Part shown: in pieces, positions 19,859-28,686 of the stretch
How the letters are laid out: each line of letters starts with the position of its first letter
Numbering within the stretch: position 1 is the stretch's first letter
Notes under the pieces: model-generated
What the model was told of the DNA's origin: nothing
Databases searched by the model: none
What the model saw: only the letters and a program-made list of their open reading frames with translations
Origin: Fidelibacterota bacterium
GTDB taxonomy: Bacteria > Fidelibacterota > Marinisomatia > SCGC-AAA003-L08 > D37C17
DNA: 50,193 bases
NCBI GenBank assembly: GCA_030748955.1
Contig: JASMKZ010000006.1
Coordinates: 1-50,193 of the forward strand
Reading direction: 5' to 3'
Made by a program: the position numbers and the translations under genes

Positions 19859-20858
19859 GTGTACTCATTCCCCATTTTAAGTACATAGCACCCCAGGAAA
19901 ATCCTGCACCAAATGTTGATAACATTACGTTGTCTCCCTGCTTTAACCTATTATTTTCATAGGCTTCTGCAATACATATTGGTAATGTTGCAGACGTTGT
20001 ATTCGCATAAGCATCGATATTTATCATTATTTGAGATTCTTTTAACCCAAGTCTTTTTGCTGTAGCATCAATAATACGTTTATTTGCCTGATGTGGAATA
20101 AATAAGGATATATCATCACCGCTGAGATTATTCCGCGTGGCGACTTCATATGAAATGTCGGCCATTCCTCTAACTGCGAATTTATAGACTGTTTTTCCAT
20201 CTTGCCAAACATAGTGTGATTTATTTGTGATAGTTTCATGACTGACTGGATTCAAACTTCCCCCTCCATCAACTTTTAAATATTCTCCGCCTGAGCCATC
20301 AATTCTTAATTCGGAATCAATAATTCCAAACTCTTCTGACGGTTCAAGAAGAACGGCACCTGCACCATCTCCAAAGAGAATACAAGTATTTCTATCTTCA
20401 TAATTTAAAATCGAACTCATTGTATCTGCTCCGATGACTATTACTTTTTTAGATCGGCCTGATTCGATCAAAGCAGCACCGGATTCCAAACCAAATAAAA
20501 ACCCTGAACAAGCTGCAGATAGGTCATATCCCCAGGCGTTTACTGCATTAATATTTTTTTGGATAAGTGCAGCTGAACAAGGAAGGATCATATCAGGAGT
20601 GACCGTGGCAACAATTATTGTATCTATTTCTTCAGGAGATATATTATGATTTTTCATTAAATTATGAACAGCATTAGTGGACATCTCAACAGTCGCTTCT
20701 CCTTTTTGTACCTTTCGTCTTTCACGAATTCCAGTCCGAGATTGAATCCATTCATCACTTGTGTCAACAAGCTTTTCCATATCCTGATTGGTTATAACCT
20801 TTTTGGGAAGGTATTTTCCAACAGCTGTAATATTTGCTTTAAACGGGTTTTGTTTCAC
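19851..20858 (-). CDS. fabH: Beta-ketoacyl-ACP synthase III
   Basis: A 335-residue initiating condensing enzyme joining acyl-CoA with malonyl-ACP. The Cys-His-Asn triad is present: Cys117 in DLSAACSGFLFGLE, His in FIPHQANKRIID and Asn in DAYANTTSAT. SRTGIRERR near residue 40 is the family's CoA-side motif. The start is GTG at 20856-20858, overlapping plsX by 20 bases, so the N-terminus assignment is a little uncertain, but the MKQNPFKANITAVGKYLP opening is a plausible one. Confidence 0.96.
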   Translation of the reverse strand: MKQNPFKANITAVGKYLPKKVITNQDMEKLVDTSDEWIQSRTGIRERRKVQKGEATVEMSTNAVHNLMKNHNISPEEIDTIIVATVTPDMILPCSAALIQKNINAVNAWGYDLSAACSGFLFGLESGAALIESGRSKKVIVIGADTMSSILNYEDRNTCILFGDGAGAVLLEPSEEFGIIDSELRIDGSGGEYLKVDGGGSLNPVSHETITNKSHYVWQDGKTVYKFAVRGMADISYEVATRNNLSGDDISLFIPHQANKRIIDATAKRLGLKESQIMINIDAYANTTSATLPICIAEAYENNRLKQGDNVMLSTFGAGFSWGAMYLKWGMSTHA

Positions 20859-21885
20859 TTATAGCGATGTCTTCATCAAAAATATCACTGTGTCTAGAAA
20901 GTCTATCAGCAATACCATCAATAAGTTTTCCCTCAACAGTTTTTTGCGCAGCAATTATTGAGTTTTTAATTCCTCTTTCAGAGGATGATCCATGGCATTT
21001 CATAACTACACCATTAATGCCGAGTAATGGAGTCGCACCATGTTCTTCATGATCCAAAGTATTTTTAATATCTTTAAATACAGGAGTAATAATTGATGAA
21101 ATATCATTGTCAACAGAATGTGCCTTAATTCGTTCTCGAATCCATCCCATCAAATGGGAAATAATTCCTTCAGTAAGTTTCAATACTATATTGCCTGTAA
21201 AACCATCACAAATTACAACATCAGCTTTACCCTCTAAAATATAACGTGATTCAATATTGCCAATAAAATTTCGCACATGTGTTTTTAACATGGGGTAAGC
21301 ATTGGTCATAAGTTCATTACCTTTGTTTTCTTCTCGACCAATATTTAGTAAAGCAACTTTCGGATTAGGTCTATTTTTGAGATGTTCAATATATGCACTT
21401 GCCATCAATGCAAATTGGACTAAATGTTGAGGTTTTGAATCTGCATTTGCTCCTGCATCACACAAAATAAACCCACCATTGTTTGTTGGAATAAAAGGAG
21501 CAAATGCCGGTCTGCGTATCCCAGGAATTTTTCCAATTAGAAATAGAGAAGAAGTTAGCAAGGCACCGGTATTTCCTGCACTTACAGCAGCTTGAGCCTC
21601 GCCATCCTTAACCAGTTGAATTGATTTTACTAGTGATGAATCAGGCTTTTCTCTAAATATACGAGATGCTCTTTCATCCATTTCTACAACTTCATTTGTA
21701 TGGATTATCGAAACATCCGATATATCTCGTGAGAGGCTTTTAATTGTAGTTTCAATTAGATTCCCGTCGCCAAGAAGTATCATTTCTTCAGCTGAATCGC
21801 CATAATGATCTAAGTAGGAAAATACACCTTTTATATTGGATTCGGGTGCATTATCTCCACCAAATACATCTAATGCTATTTTCAT
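20839..21885 (-). CDS. plsX: Phosphate acyltransferase PlsX
   Basis: A 348-residue enzyme converting acyl-ACP to acyl-phosphate for the PlsX/PlsY route to lysophosphatidic acid. The family opening ALDVFGGDNAPE, the AAVSAGNTGALL segment, PAFAPFIPT, LCDAGANAD, GREENKGNEL and DGFTGNIVLKLTEG are all in order, as is GVVMKCHGSS near the C-terminus. It acts at the cytoplasmic membrane surface. It follows rpmF by 12 bases and overlaps fabH by 20 bases, the standard rpmF-plsX-fab arrangement. Confidence 0.96.
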   Translation of the reverse strand: MKIALDVFGGDNAPESNIKGVFSYLDHYGDSAEEMILLGDGNLIETTIKSLSRDISDVSIIHTNEVVEMDERASRIFREKPDSSLVKSIQLVKDGEAQAAVSAGNTGALLTSSLFLIGKIPGIRRPAFAPFIPTNNGGFILCDAGANADSKPQHLVQFALMASAYIEHLKNRPNPKVALLNIGREENKGNELMTNAYPMLKTHVRNFIGNIESRYILEGKADVVICDGFTGNIVLKLTEGIISHLMGWIRERIKAHSVDNDISSIITPVFKDIKNTLDHEEHGATPLLGINGVVMKCHGSSSERGIKNSIIAAQKTVEGKLIDGIADRLSRHSDIFDEDIAISETKPV

Positions 21886-21897
21886 ACGTGGAAAAGC

Positions 21898-22080
21898 TTA
21901 ACTTGCTTGCGCTGAAATGACGGGACGTCCTTTATAGTACCCGCAGTTGTGACATGCTCTGTAGGGTAATTTTGGTTGACTGCATTGCGCACATATGCCC
22001 ACTTGAGGGGTCGCACAATTCCAGTTTGTTCTGCGTTTTCTACTACGCGCTTTCGAATGTTTTCCTTTTGGTACTGCCAT
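21898..22080 (-). CDS. rpmF: 50S ribosomal protein L32
   Basis: A 60-residue basic ribosomal protein beginning AVPKGKHSKARSRKRRTNW after Met. It keeps two CxxC pairs (CAQC and CHNC), so it is the zinc-binding form. An AAGGA lies 9 bases before the ATG. It is the first gene of the lipid cluster, as in many bacteria. Confidence 0.97.
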   Translation of the reverse strand: MAVPKGKHSKARSRKRRTNWNCATPQVGICAQCSQPKLPYRACHNCGYYKGRPVISAQAS

Positions 22081-22174
22081 ATTAAATAGTCCTTATAAAT
22101 TAGGTTGATTACAAACTAACACAGCAAAGAAATTTAGTGTAATAAATGTAATAAGAACAAGAAAAAGTCAAATC
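22081..22174 (-). promoter_or_regulatory. Likely promoter region of the rpmF-plsX-fab cluster
   Basis: This is the only sizeable gap (94 bases) between the SPOR gene and rnc on the minus strand, so a promoter for the lipid cluster is expected here. A TTGACT box occurs at 22166-22171 on the minus strand, close to a -35 consensus, followed by AT-rich sequence without a clear -10 match. The placement is inferred. Confidence 0.3.
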
Positions 22175-22894
22175 CTATTTCTGACCAGAAAGTAATATGT
22201 CTAGCCATGTTTCTGTATGAGTGATTGATTCTATTTGTTTTTGAACAATTGAGGCCTTTTCTTTACTTTTAAAATTGCCAATTCTGACACGATACCATAC
22301 TTGATCATCTTCATTCCTATAATGGCGTTGTATATACGCATCCATACCTTCTTCAATAAGTTTAAGTTGATCCAAGCGTGCATGTTCTAACGATGGCCAA
22401 GCGGCAACTTGAATTGTATAATGTAGGTTATTCTTCTTTGCTGATTTATTACTATGTTTTTTGCTTTGCTGGATAGTTTTTGTTTTAGCCTTAATTTTTT
22501 TCTTTGGTTTTTGTTCAGTTGAAAGTTCCTTGACAATATCTTCTTCAGAATCAGGATTGGCAATTGCTACTTCTGTTGTTTCTGCAATTGCCCTATAATA
22601 AAACATTTCTTCAGCGATCACTTCATCTGAAATATCGGCAATTGATAAGTGAATTTGATAATCACCTTCCACTTTCGGTGAAAAAATAAGCATATCATTC
22701 TTTAAATCGAATGGTACTACTACTTTTGATGGACCTACTGGCGGCTCCCATTTAAAGGTATAGTTTTCAGCATCATTATGGTAATCTTGTGAAAAAACCT
22801 TTACAGTTTTGTTTATCATAACTTCCTGAAATTCAGGCTCTGTTCCGCAGGATATGAAAATGATTATAAAAATTAAATGAGTAAGCTTTTGCAC
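22175..22894 (-). CDS. SPOR-domain lipoprotein with Ig/PKD-like domain
   Basis: A 239-residue exported protein. The N-terminus is a short hydrophobic signal ending at Cys16 (IIFISC), suggesting a lipoprotein, although Phe at the -3 position is not the ideal lipobox residue. Residues 25-105 look like an Ig/PKD-type beta-sandwich (YTFKWEPPVGP, then VEGDYQIHLSIAD). A lysine-rich linker (about 125-155) leads to a C-terminal SPOR domain (158-236: LHYTIQVAAWPSLEHAR, WYRVRIGNFKSKEKA), which in relatives binds denuded septal glycan. The start is GTG at 22892-22894. It is 11 bases after ndk. A role at the division site is inferred from the SPOR family. Confidence 0.82.
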   Translation of the reverse strand: MQKLTHLIFIIIFISCGTEPEFQEVMINKTVKVFSQDYHNDAENYTFKWEPPVGPSKVVVPFDLKNDMLIFSPKVEGDYQIHLSIADISDEVIAEEMFYYRAIAETTEVAIANPDSEEDIVKELSTEQKPKKKIKAKTKTIQQSKKHSNKSAKKNNLHYTIQVAAWPSLEHARLDQLKLIEEGMDAYIQRHYRNEDDQVWYRVRIGNFKSKEKASIVQKQIESITHTETWLDILLSGQK

Positions 22895-22905
22895 AAATAA
22901 TTATC

Positions 22906-23331
22906 CTATTGATTGCTGATAAGTTCAGCTTCTGAGAAGAAAAATCCTATTTCTTTCCGGGCATTCTCATCTGAATCAGATCCATGGACAGCGTTTTCTC
23001 CAATGCTGGTTGCAAAATCATGGCGAATGGTTCCTGAATCTGCTTCTTTTGGATTGGTAGCACCAATCGTTTTCCGCCAGGCAGATACAGCATTATCTTT
23101 TTCTAATGCTAATACCATAGATTGGCTAGAAGACATAAATTCAGTTAATTCGTCATAAAATGGTTTTCCTGCATGAACTCCATAGAAACCCTGTGCTTGT
23201 GTAAGTGTCATATTAATTAATTTAGCACTTAATACTTTGAATCCAGCAGAGATAATTCGGTCATAAATTTTCCCTGTATCTCCATTTTTTACTGCATCTG
23301 GTTTTATGATTGCAAATGTTAAGTTCGACAT
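22906..23331 (-). CDS. ndk: Nucleoside diphosphate kinase
   Basis: A 141-residue enzyme moving the gamma-phosphate between nucleoside di- and triphosphates through a phosphohistidine. His116 lies in the signature NAVHGSDSDENA. LTFAIIKPDAVKNG at the N-terminus and TNPKEADSGTIRHDFA are standard. It sits 12 bases after sucD, which may link substrate-level nucleotide production by succinyl-CoA synthetase to the general triphosphate pool. Confidence 0.98.
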   Translation of the reverse strand: MSNLTFAIIKPDAVKNGDTGKIYDRIISAGFKVLSAKLINMTLTQAQGFYGVHAGKPFYDELTEFMSSSQSMVLALEKDNAVSAWRKTIGATNPKEADSGTIRHDFATSIGENAVHGSDSDENARKEIGFFFSEAELISNQ

Positions 23332-23343
23332 GTTTTTCCTTAT

Positions 23344-24237
23344 TTATGTGGTCAATTTTGATTGTAATGAGTTTGCCATAGTTTTTCCAATGTCAGCAGG
23401 ACTGTCACAAACAGTAATCCCTGCATTTCTCAGCGATTCTATTTTGTCAGAAGCCGTTCCTTTCCCGCCTGCGATTATTGCCCCAGCATGACCCATTCGT
23501 CGTCCAGGGGGGGCTGTTTGTCCAGCAATGAATGCCACTACTGATTTATCGAAATTATTGTTTTGGATCCATTGAGCAGCATCTTCTTCAGCGCTACCGC
23601 CAATTTCACCTATCATAACAACTCCATCAGTCTGAGAGTCATCTTTGAATAATGAGAGTAAGTCAATAAAGGTGGTTCCAATAATAGGATCCCCACCAAT
23701 GCCAATACAAGTAGATTGCCCAATCCCTTGCTCAGTTAACTGATGAACGGCTTCATATGTTAATGTACCTGAGCGAGAAATTACACCTACATTACCATGT
23801 GCTTTATGAATAAAATCAGGCATTATCCCAATTTTGCATTCACCTGGAGTAATAATGCCTGGACAATTAGGCCCAATCATTCGAGTGTGAGAATTATCTA
23901 ATGCCTCTTTTACCGGCACCATATCCATTATTGGGATTCCTTCTGTGATACAGACTATGAGGTTAATGCCAGCGTCAATTGCCTCAAGGCATGCATCGGC
24001 AGCAAATGGAGGAGGAACAAAAATTACAGAAGCATTTGCATCCGTTTCAGAAACAGCATTTTCCACAGTATTGAAAATAGGAATTCCATTATTATCTTTT
24101 TGTCCGCCCTTTCCAGGTGTTACGCCAGCTACGACTTGTGTTCCATAAGCCACCATTTGCTGGGCGTGAAATGCTCCTTCTTTTCCAGTAATTCCCTGAA
24201 CAACTAGTTTGGTTTCATTGTTTATTAAAATACTCAT
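23344..24237 (-). CDS. sucD: Succinyl-CoA synthetase alpha subunit
   Basis: A 297-residue subunit that carries the phosphohistidine of succinyl-CoA synthetase. His250 lies in [15 protein letters not shown]. The CoA-binding Rossmann domain shows [16 protein letters not shown], and the ligase domain shows [13 protein letters not shown] and [11 protein letters not shown]. The enzyme interconverts succinyl-CoA and succinate with ATP or GTP formation in the TCA cycle. Its start codon directly follows the sucC stop with no gap. Confidence 0.97.
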   Translation of the reverse strand: MSILINNETKLVVQGITGKEGAFHAQQMVAYGTQVVAGVTPGKGGQKDNNGIPIFNTVENAVSETDANASVIFVPPPFAADACLEAIDAGINLIVCITEGIPIMDMVPVKEALDNSHTRMIGPNCPGIITPGECKIGIMPDFIHKAHGNVGVISRSGTLTYEAVHQLTEQGIGQSTCIGIGGDPIIGTTFIDLLSLFKDDSQTDGVVMIGEIGGSAEEDAAQWIQNNNFDKSVVAFIAGQTAPPGRRMGHAGAIIAGGKGTASDKIESLRNAGITVCDSPADIGKTMANSLQSKLTT

Positions 24238-25407
24238 TTAAATTTTCTCTCCTGTTGCTTTTACTGCTTTTTCAGCGGCATCAGCTAAACTGTTTGCAAC
24301 TATAAAATTATGTTCTGCATCTTTTAATAGATTTCGGGCTTCAATTGCATTTGTGCCTTCAAGTCTAATTACAACCGGAATTGTAACTTCCATATGAGCG
24401 AGTGCGTCGATCACACCTTGTGCAACTCGGTCACATCGAACAATTCCACCAAAAATATTAATTAGGATGCTCTTTACATTTGGATCTGACAAAATAATTT
24501 TAAATCCATGGGCAACAGTTTTCGCATTGGCAACACCTCCAACATCCAAAAAGTTTGCAGGTTCTCCGCCATATAATTTAATTATATCCATAGTGCCCAT
24601 TGCCAGCCCTGCACCATTTACCATACAGCCTACATTTCCATCAAGTTTTATATAGTTTAGATTAAAGGAGTCAGCTTCAACTTCAGAAGGTTCCTCTTCA
24701 GATAAATCACGCATTTCCTGAATATCTTTATGACGATATAGTGCATTATCATCAAAATTTATTTTTGAATCCAAGGCGATTATTTCATCGGAATTTGTTA
24801 CAACTAAAGGATTAATTTCCATAAGAGAACAATCATAAGATTTAAAAAATTTCCAGAGGGATAAAAATGTTTTAACCGCATGTTTAATTTGCACACCGGA
24901 AAGTCCAAGAGCAAAAGCAAGTTTACGTGCTTGAAATTGTTTTAAATCATCGTTAGGTTCAATCCATTCTTTAATAATTTTCTCCGGAGATTCAGCAGCC
25001 ACTTTTTCAATTTCAACACCACCTTCATATGAAACCATGAATACAAATTTACCACTACTTCTGTCCAATACTATCCCAGCATACAATTCTCGAGCAATAT
25101 CGGAGGCTTCTTCAATAAGTAGGCGCTGTACACACTTCCCCTCGGGTCCAGTTTGATGAGTAATTAAATTCATGCCAAAAATATTATCAGCATATTTTTG
25201 AACTTCTTCAGGGCCAATTGCAAGTTTTACTCCGCCACCTTTTCCTCTACCCCCGGCATGAATTTGTGCTTTTACAACGACCTTATCTGTTTCCAATTTC
25301 TTATAGACTTCCACTGCTTCCTCAATGCTAAAAGCAGGGAATCCATTCGGGACTGGTATGCCGGCATTTCGGAAAAGCTCCTTGCCCTGGTATTCGTGTA
25401 TTTTCAT
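24238..25407 (-). CDS. sucC: Succinyl-CoA synthetase beta subunit
   Basis: A 389-residue ATP-grasp subunit. Characteristic segments are MKIHEYQGKELFRNAGIPVP, KAQIHAGGRGKGGGVK near residues 46-61, the nucleotide/metal region LMEINPLVV and ALDSKINFDDNA, and FLDVGGVANAKTV with INIFGGIVRCD near the C-terminus. The nucleotide preference cannot be settled by eye. The gene abuts sucD and follows arcC by 11 bases, so the four genes arcC-sucC-sucD-ndk are likely cotranscribed. Confidence 0.97.
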   Translation of the reverse strand: MKIHEYQGKELFRNAGIPVPNGFPAFSIEEAVEVYKKLETDKVVVKAQIHAGGRGKGGGVKLAIGPEEVQKYADNIFGMNLITHQTGPEGKCVQRLLIEEASDIARELYAGIVLDRSSGKFVFMVSYEGGVEIEKVAAESPEKIIKEWIEPNDDLKQFQARKLAFALGLSGVQIKHAVKTFLSLWKFFKSYDCSLMEINPLVVTNSDEIIALDSKINFDDNALYRHKDIQEMRDLSEEEPSEVEADSFNLNYIKLDGNVGCMVNGAGLAMGTMDIIKLYGGEPANFLDVGGVANAKTVAHGFKIILSDPNVKSILINIFGGIVRCDRVAQGVIDALAHMEVTIPVVIRLEGTNAIEARNLLKDAEHNFIVANSLADAAEKAVKATGEKI

Positions 25408-25418
25408 AATATCTTTAT

Positions 25419-26369
25419 TTAATTTTTAAGAATTCTTGTGCCAGCCTTTTTTTTGATAGCTTCCCCAATATTTTCAATAGAAGTAATAATTACTTCTTTT
25501 CCATGGTGATTCAAAAAGTAAAGAGCTGCTTTTATTTTTGGTTCCATTGTTCCCCGCCAAAATTGACCATCCTTTAACCACTGATATACATCCTTAGCTG
25601 TCGTGTTTCTAATTATTTCCTGCGAATCAGTTTTAAAATTTAAGTAAATATTATCTACATCGGTTATTATAAATAGTTCCTGCGCCTTGATGATTCTACC
25701 TAGTAAAGCGGCAGTCATGTCTTTATCAATAACACCATCTAATCCTTGGAGTGAACCATCTTTTAGATTATAAGCAGGAATTCCACCGCCACCTCCAGCA
25801 ATAACAATGGTGCCAAAGTCCACCAAATGTTTGATAGATTTTCCATTAAATATATAGAGTGGGTCAGGAGAGGGAACTACTCGTCTCCATAAACCTGGTT
25901 CTTGTTCTTTCATCTCCCATCCATATTTAGACATATATTTTCGGGCTTTGTCATTAGTATAAGAAACGCCAATAAATTTAGATGGCTTTCCCATTGCAGG
26001 GTCGTTTCCATTCACTTTCATTTGAGAAATGAATGATACCACCTCTCGACAAGAATTTTCACTATATAAAGCATTTTGAAGGGATTGCTGAATCATATAT
26101 CCCATTGCACCTTGAGTATTAGCAACTAAAACGCCTAAGGGAAGAGGGGGGATTGTTTCAGCAGCAATCTCATTTCTGGAAAGTTCTGCGCCAACTTGTG
26201 GACCATTTCCATGAGTGATGCAAATATTATAATTCGCCCGAACAAAATGCATCACTCCCCTTAAGCTGCTTTTTGTATGCCTAAATTGTTCAGTAATGGT
26301 GCCTGCTTCAGACTTAGGTGATAATGCATTCCCACCAAGTGCAATCATAACAGTTTTGCTGTTAGCCAT
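25419..26369 (-). CDS. arcC: Carbamate kinase
   Basis: A 316-residue amino-acid-kinase-fold enzyme that forms ATP from carbamoyl phosphate and ADP, the last step of the arginine deiminase route in many bacteria. The MIALGGNALSPK opening, HGNGPQVGAELSRNE, VANTQGAMGYMIQQSLQN, the VIAGGGGGIPAY loop, and IDKDMTAALLGR are as in the family, and GTMEPKIKAAL near the C-terminus matches too. No arcA or arcB is present here. It lies between pruA and sucC, which suggests arginine/proline catabolism rather than pyrimidine synthesis. Confidence 0.95.
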   Translation of the reverse strand: MANSKTVMIALGGNALSPKSEAGTITEQFRHTKSSLRGVMHFVRANYNICITHGNGPQVGAELSRNEIAAETIPPLPLGVLVANTQGAMGYMIQQSLQNALYSENSCREVVSFISQMKVNGNDPAMGKPSKFIGVSYTNDKARKYMSKYGWEMKEQEPGLWRRVVPSPDPLYIFNGKSIKHLVDFGTIVIAGGGGGIPAYNLKDGSLQGLDGVIDKDMTAALLGRIIKAQELFIITDVDNIYLNFKTDSQEIIRNTTAKDVYQWLKDGQFWRGTMEPKIKAALYFLNHHGKEVIITSIENIGEAIKKKAGTRILKN

Positions 26370-26441
26370 TAATAATTATCAAAAAACGATTTAAATTTTA
26401 GAGAATAAAATTGTGAATAAAGAAAAAGATTTTAAAGATTT

Positions 26442-28073
26442 CTAATTCTCACCCATGAAAGGATATCGGTAATCTGTTGGCGGATCGAATGTTTCCTTAA
26501 TTGTTCGAAGTGAAATCCAACGATATAAATTCAGCGGTGAACCTGCCTTGTCATTTGTTCCCGATGCTCGGCTTCCACCGAATGGCTGTTGACCCACAAC
26601 GGCGCCAGTTGGCTTGTCATTAATGTAGAAATTCCCAGCAGATTGGGTAAGCATTTTTCTTCCAGATGTTATAGCTTTCTTATCTTCTGCAAAGATTGCC
26701 CCTGTGAGTGCATAGGGCGAAGTTCCATCTACAATTGCACAAATATCATTCCATGAATCATTATAAAGATAGATAGTTAGAACGGGTCCAAAAATCTCTT
26801 CTTCCATAGTTTTAAAATTGGCATTAGTGGTGAGAATCGTAGTTGGCTCGATGAAGTAGCCTTTAGTTTTATCATACCCGCCACCTGAAATTATTTCAGC
26901 TTCGGATGAGTTCTTTGCATAATCGATATAGCTGGAAATATTATCAAATGATGCTTCATCAATAACAGCATTCATAAAATTATTGAAATCATTTACATCG
27001 CCCATTGCAATATTGTTTACTTGTGAAAGGTATTTATTTTTCACATCATCCCACAGTGATTCTGGAATATAGCAGCGGGATGCTGCAGAGCATTTCTGCC
27101 CTTGATATTCAAATGCTCCCCTCACCATCGCAGTAGCCAAAGTAGACGGGTCAGCAGATTCATGTGCAAGTATAAAATCTTTTCCACCGGTTTCACCAAC
27201 TATTCGCGGATACGTATGGTAGCTTGAAATATTATCTCCAATTCGTTTCCACATACCTTGAAATACTTCCGTTGAACCGGTAAAGTGTATGCCTGCAAGA
27301 TGTGGGCTATCCATTACAGGGTCACCAACTTCACTGCCAGTTCCTGGGAGAAAGTTAATAACTCCATCGGGCAAACCTGCTTCTTGGAGAAGTTTCATTA
27401 TAAAATAGCCTGAGTAAACGGATGATGATGCAGGTTTCCATAGTGCCACATTTCCCATAAGGGCGGGTGCAGAGGGGAGGTTGCCTGCAATTGATGTGAA
27501 ATTAAATGGAGATACAGCAAAAATAAATCCTTCCAATGCACGATATTCTAACGAGTTATGCATTCCATCTGGTGAAATAAGAGGTTGATTATTACAAATT
27601 TCTTCAGCAAACTGACAATTGAAATTGAAAAAATCAATGAGCTCACATGCAGCATCAATCTCAGCTTGAAAAACATTTTTACTTTGGCATAGCATGGTTG
27701 CGGCATTAATTGTATCTCGCCAGGGACCAGCCAATAATTCGGCAGCTCTTCGAAAAATAAGGGTTCTTTCTTGCAATGGAGTAATGGACCATGACTGCCA
27801 TGCGTTTCTGGCAATTTCAATAGCTTGATTTATATCTGCCATTCCAGATTTATGATAATCAGCCAAGATATCCTGATGGTCATGAGGTTTGCGACAGCGT
27901 CCTATGTTTCCTGTAAAAATTTCCTTGCCACCAATGATAATAGGGATTTCATAAAACTCATTTTCCATTTCAACCAATTTTGATTTAAGACTGCTCCTCT
28001 CAGGAGATCCGGGAGCATAATCTCGAATAGATTCATTCACAGCAGCAGGTATTTCTATACTAATTTCTTCCAT
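26442..28073 (-). CDS. pruA: L-glutamate gamma-semialdehyde (1-pyrroline-5-carboxylate) dehydrogenase
   Basis: A 543-residue aldehyde dehydrogenase oxidising glutamate semialdehyde to glutamate with NAD+. The catalytic Cys328 is in YQGQKCSAASRCYIP and the general-base Glu294 is in RIVGETGGKDF. Asn191 is in SPFNFTS. Residues near the N-terminus (YEIPIIIGGKEI) and the C-terminal FGGSRASGTNDKAG segment match the stand-alone eukaryote-like P5CDH type rather than PutA. No proline dehydrogenase gene is in the window. It is the first gene of the minus-strand block and is followed by arcC after 72 bases. Confidence 0.95.
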   Translation of the reverse strand: MEEISIEIPAAVNESIRDYAPGSPERSSLKSKLVEMENEFYEIPIIIGGKEIFTGNIGRCRKPHDHQDILADYHKSGMADINQAIEIARNAWQSWSITPLQERTLIFRRAAELLAGPWRDTINAATMLCQSKNVFQAEIDAACELIDFFNFNCQFAEEICNNQPLISPDGMHNSLEYRALEGFIFAVSPFNFTSIAGNLPSAPALMGNVALWKPASSSVYSGYFIMKLLQEAGLPDGVINFLPGTGSEVGDPVMDSPHLAGIHFTGSTEVFQGMWKRIGDNISSYHTYPRIVGETGGKDFILAHESADPSTLATAMVRGAFEYQGQKCSAASRCYIPESLWDDVKNKYLSQVNNIAMGDVNDFNNFMNAVIDEASFDNISSYIDYAKNSSEAEIISGGGYDKTKGYFIEPTTILTTNANFKTMEEEIFGPVLTIYLYNDSWNDICAIVDGTSPYALTGAIFAEDKKAITSGRKMLTQSAGNFYINDKPTGAVVGQQPFGGSRASGTNDKAGSPLNLYRWISLRTIKETFDPPTDYRYPFMGEN

Positions 28074-28354
28074 GGTTTATTTCCGTTTAAAGATAAAAAA
28101 TGATTTTAATGAAAAGCCTCGATTTTAGAGCTTGAAAATTTACTTTGCATGGGTTTTGGAGAACAAGAATTTAGTTGGTACTTAGTGGTAAAATTAGAGG
28201 ATTAGTATTTGGATATTAGGAGTAGAGATACTTATGCCCATTTCTCCTTGATAATTACTATTCTTTTCAAGTTTTAATTAATCATTTTTAATCCATAATT
28301 TACAAAAATAATCTTCTGTTGTTATTATTTAAATATTCGTATTAATCTATCCCT
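28074..28354. promoter_or_regulatory. Divergent gap between pruA and the SEC-C gene
   Basis: A 281-base AT-rich region that must contain the pruA promoter on the minus strand and the promoter of the plus-strand SEC-C gene. I see no open frame of interest, no hairpin with a T-run and no clear consensus promoter. A purine-rich GATTAG-type stretch occurs at about 28195-28230. Confidence 0.35.
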
Positions 28355-28618
28355 ATGAAAACTAATAGAAATGACAGCTGTCCATGTGGCAGTGGAGAAA
28401 AATATAAAAATTGTTGTGAACAAAAGCGATTTAAATCTGGGGATAAAAACCAATTAACTCGCTGGCTTATATCGGCTGGATTAGGGCTTTTTTTAGCAGT
28501 GTTCGTATGGGGTGTGATTGAATATTTTGCAACAGAACATCCAGAAATGGAAGCGTATAAATGTGATAATCCAAATTGTGGAAAAATTCATTACCGGCAA
28601 AAAGTGGATAGTAATTAG
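28355..28618 (+). CDS. Small SEC-C zinc-motif membrane protein
   Basis: An 87-residue protein. Residues 7-21 are a SEC-C type metal-binding motif (DSCPCGSGEKYKNCC), the same element found at the end of SecA. A single hydrophobic helix follows at about 37-58 (LISAGLGLFLAVFVWGVIEY), then a tail with another cysteine pair (CDNPNCGKIHY, Cys70 and Cys75). The N-terminal motif should face the cytoplasm if the positive-inside rule holds (KRFKSGDKNQ precedes the helix). The function is unknown. The coding assignment rests on the intact motif and helix, as no good ribosome binding site is visible. Confidence 0.75.
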   Translation: MKTNRNDSCPCGSGEKYKNCCEQKRFKSGDKNQLTRWLISAGLGLFLAVFVWGVIEYFATEHPEMEAYKCDNPNCGKIHYRQKVDSN

Positions 28619-28686
28619 TTTAGAAATAAATCCAATAGAGTTAGGATATCAGCATAGATATTTCAATTTAATTTAAAGGATAGGCT

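Noticed and set aside
19717-19962. Plus-strand open frame spanning the fabD/fabH junction
   Set aside because: It lies fully within two well-supported minus-strand genes and has no recognisable domain.
24235-24240. Possible sucC-sucD fusion
   Set aside because: The genes abut without a gap, but a stop codon and a new ATG are clearly present.
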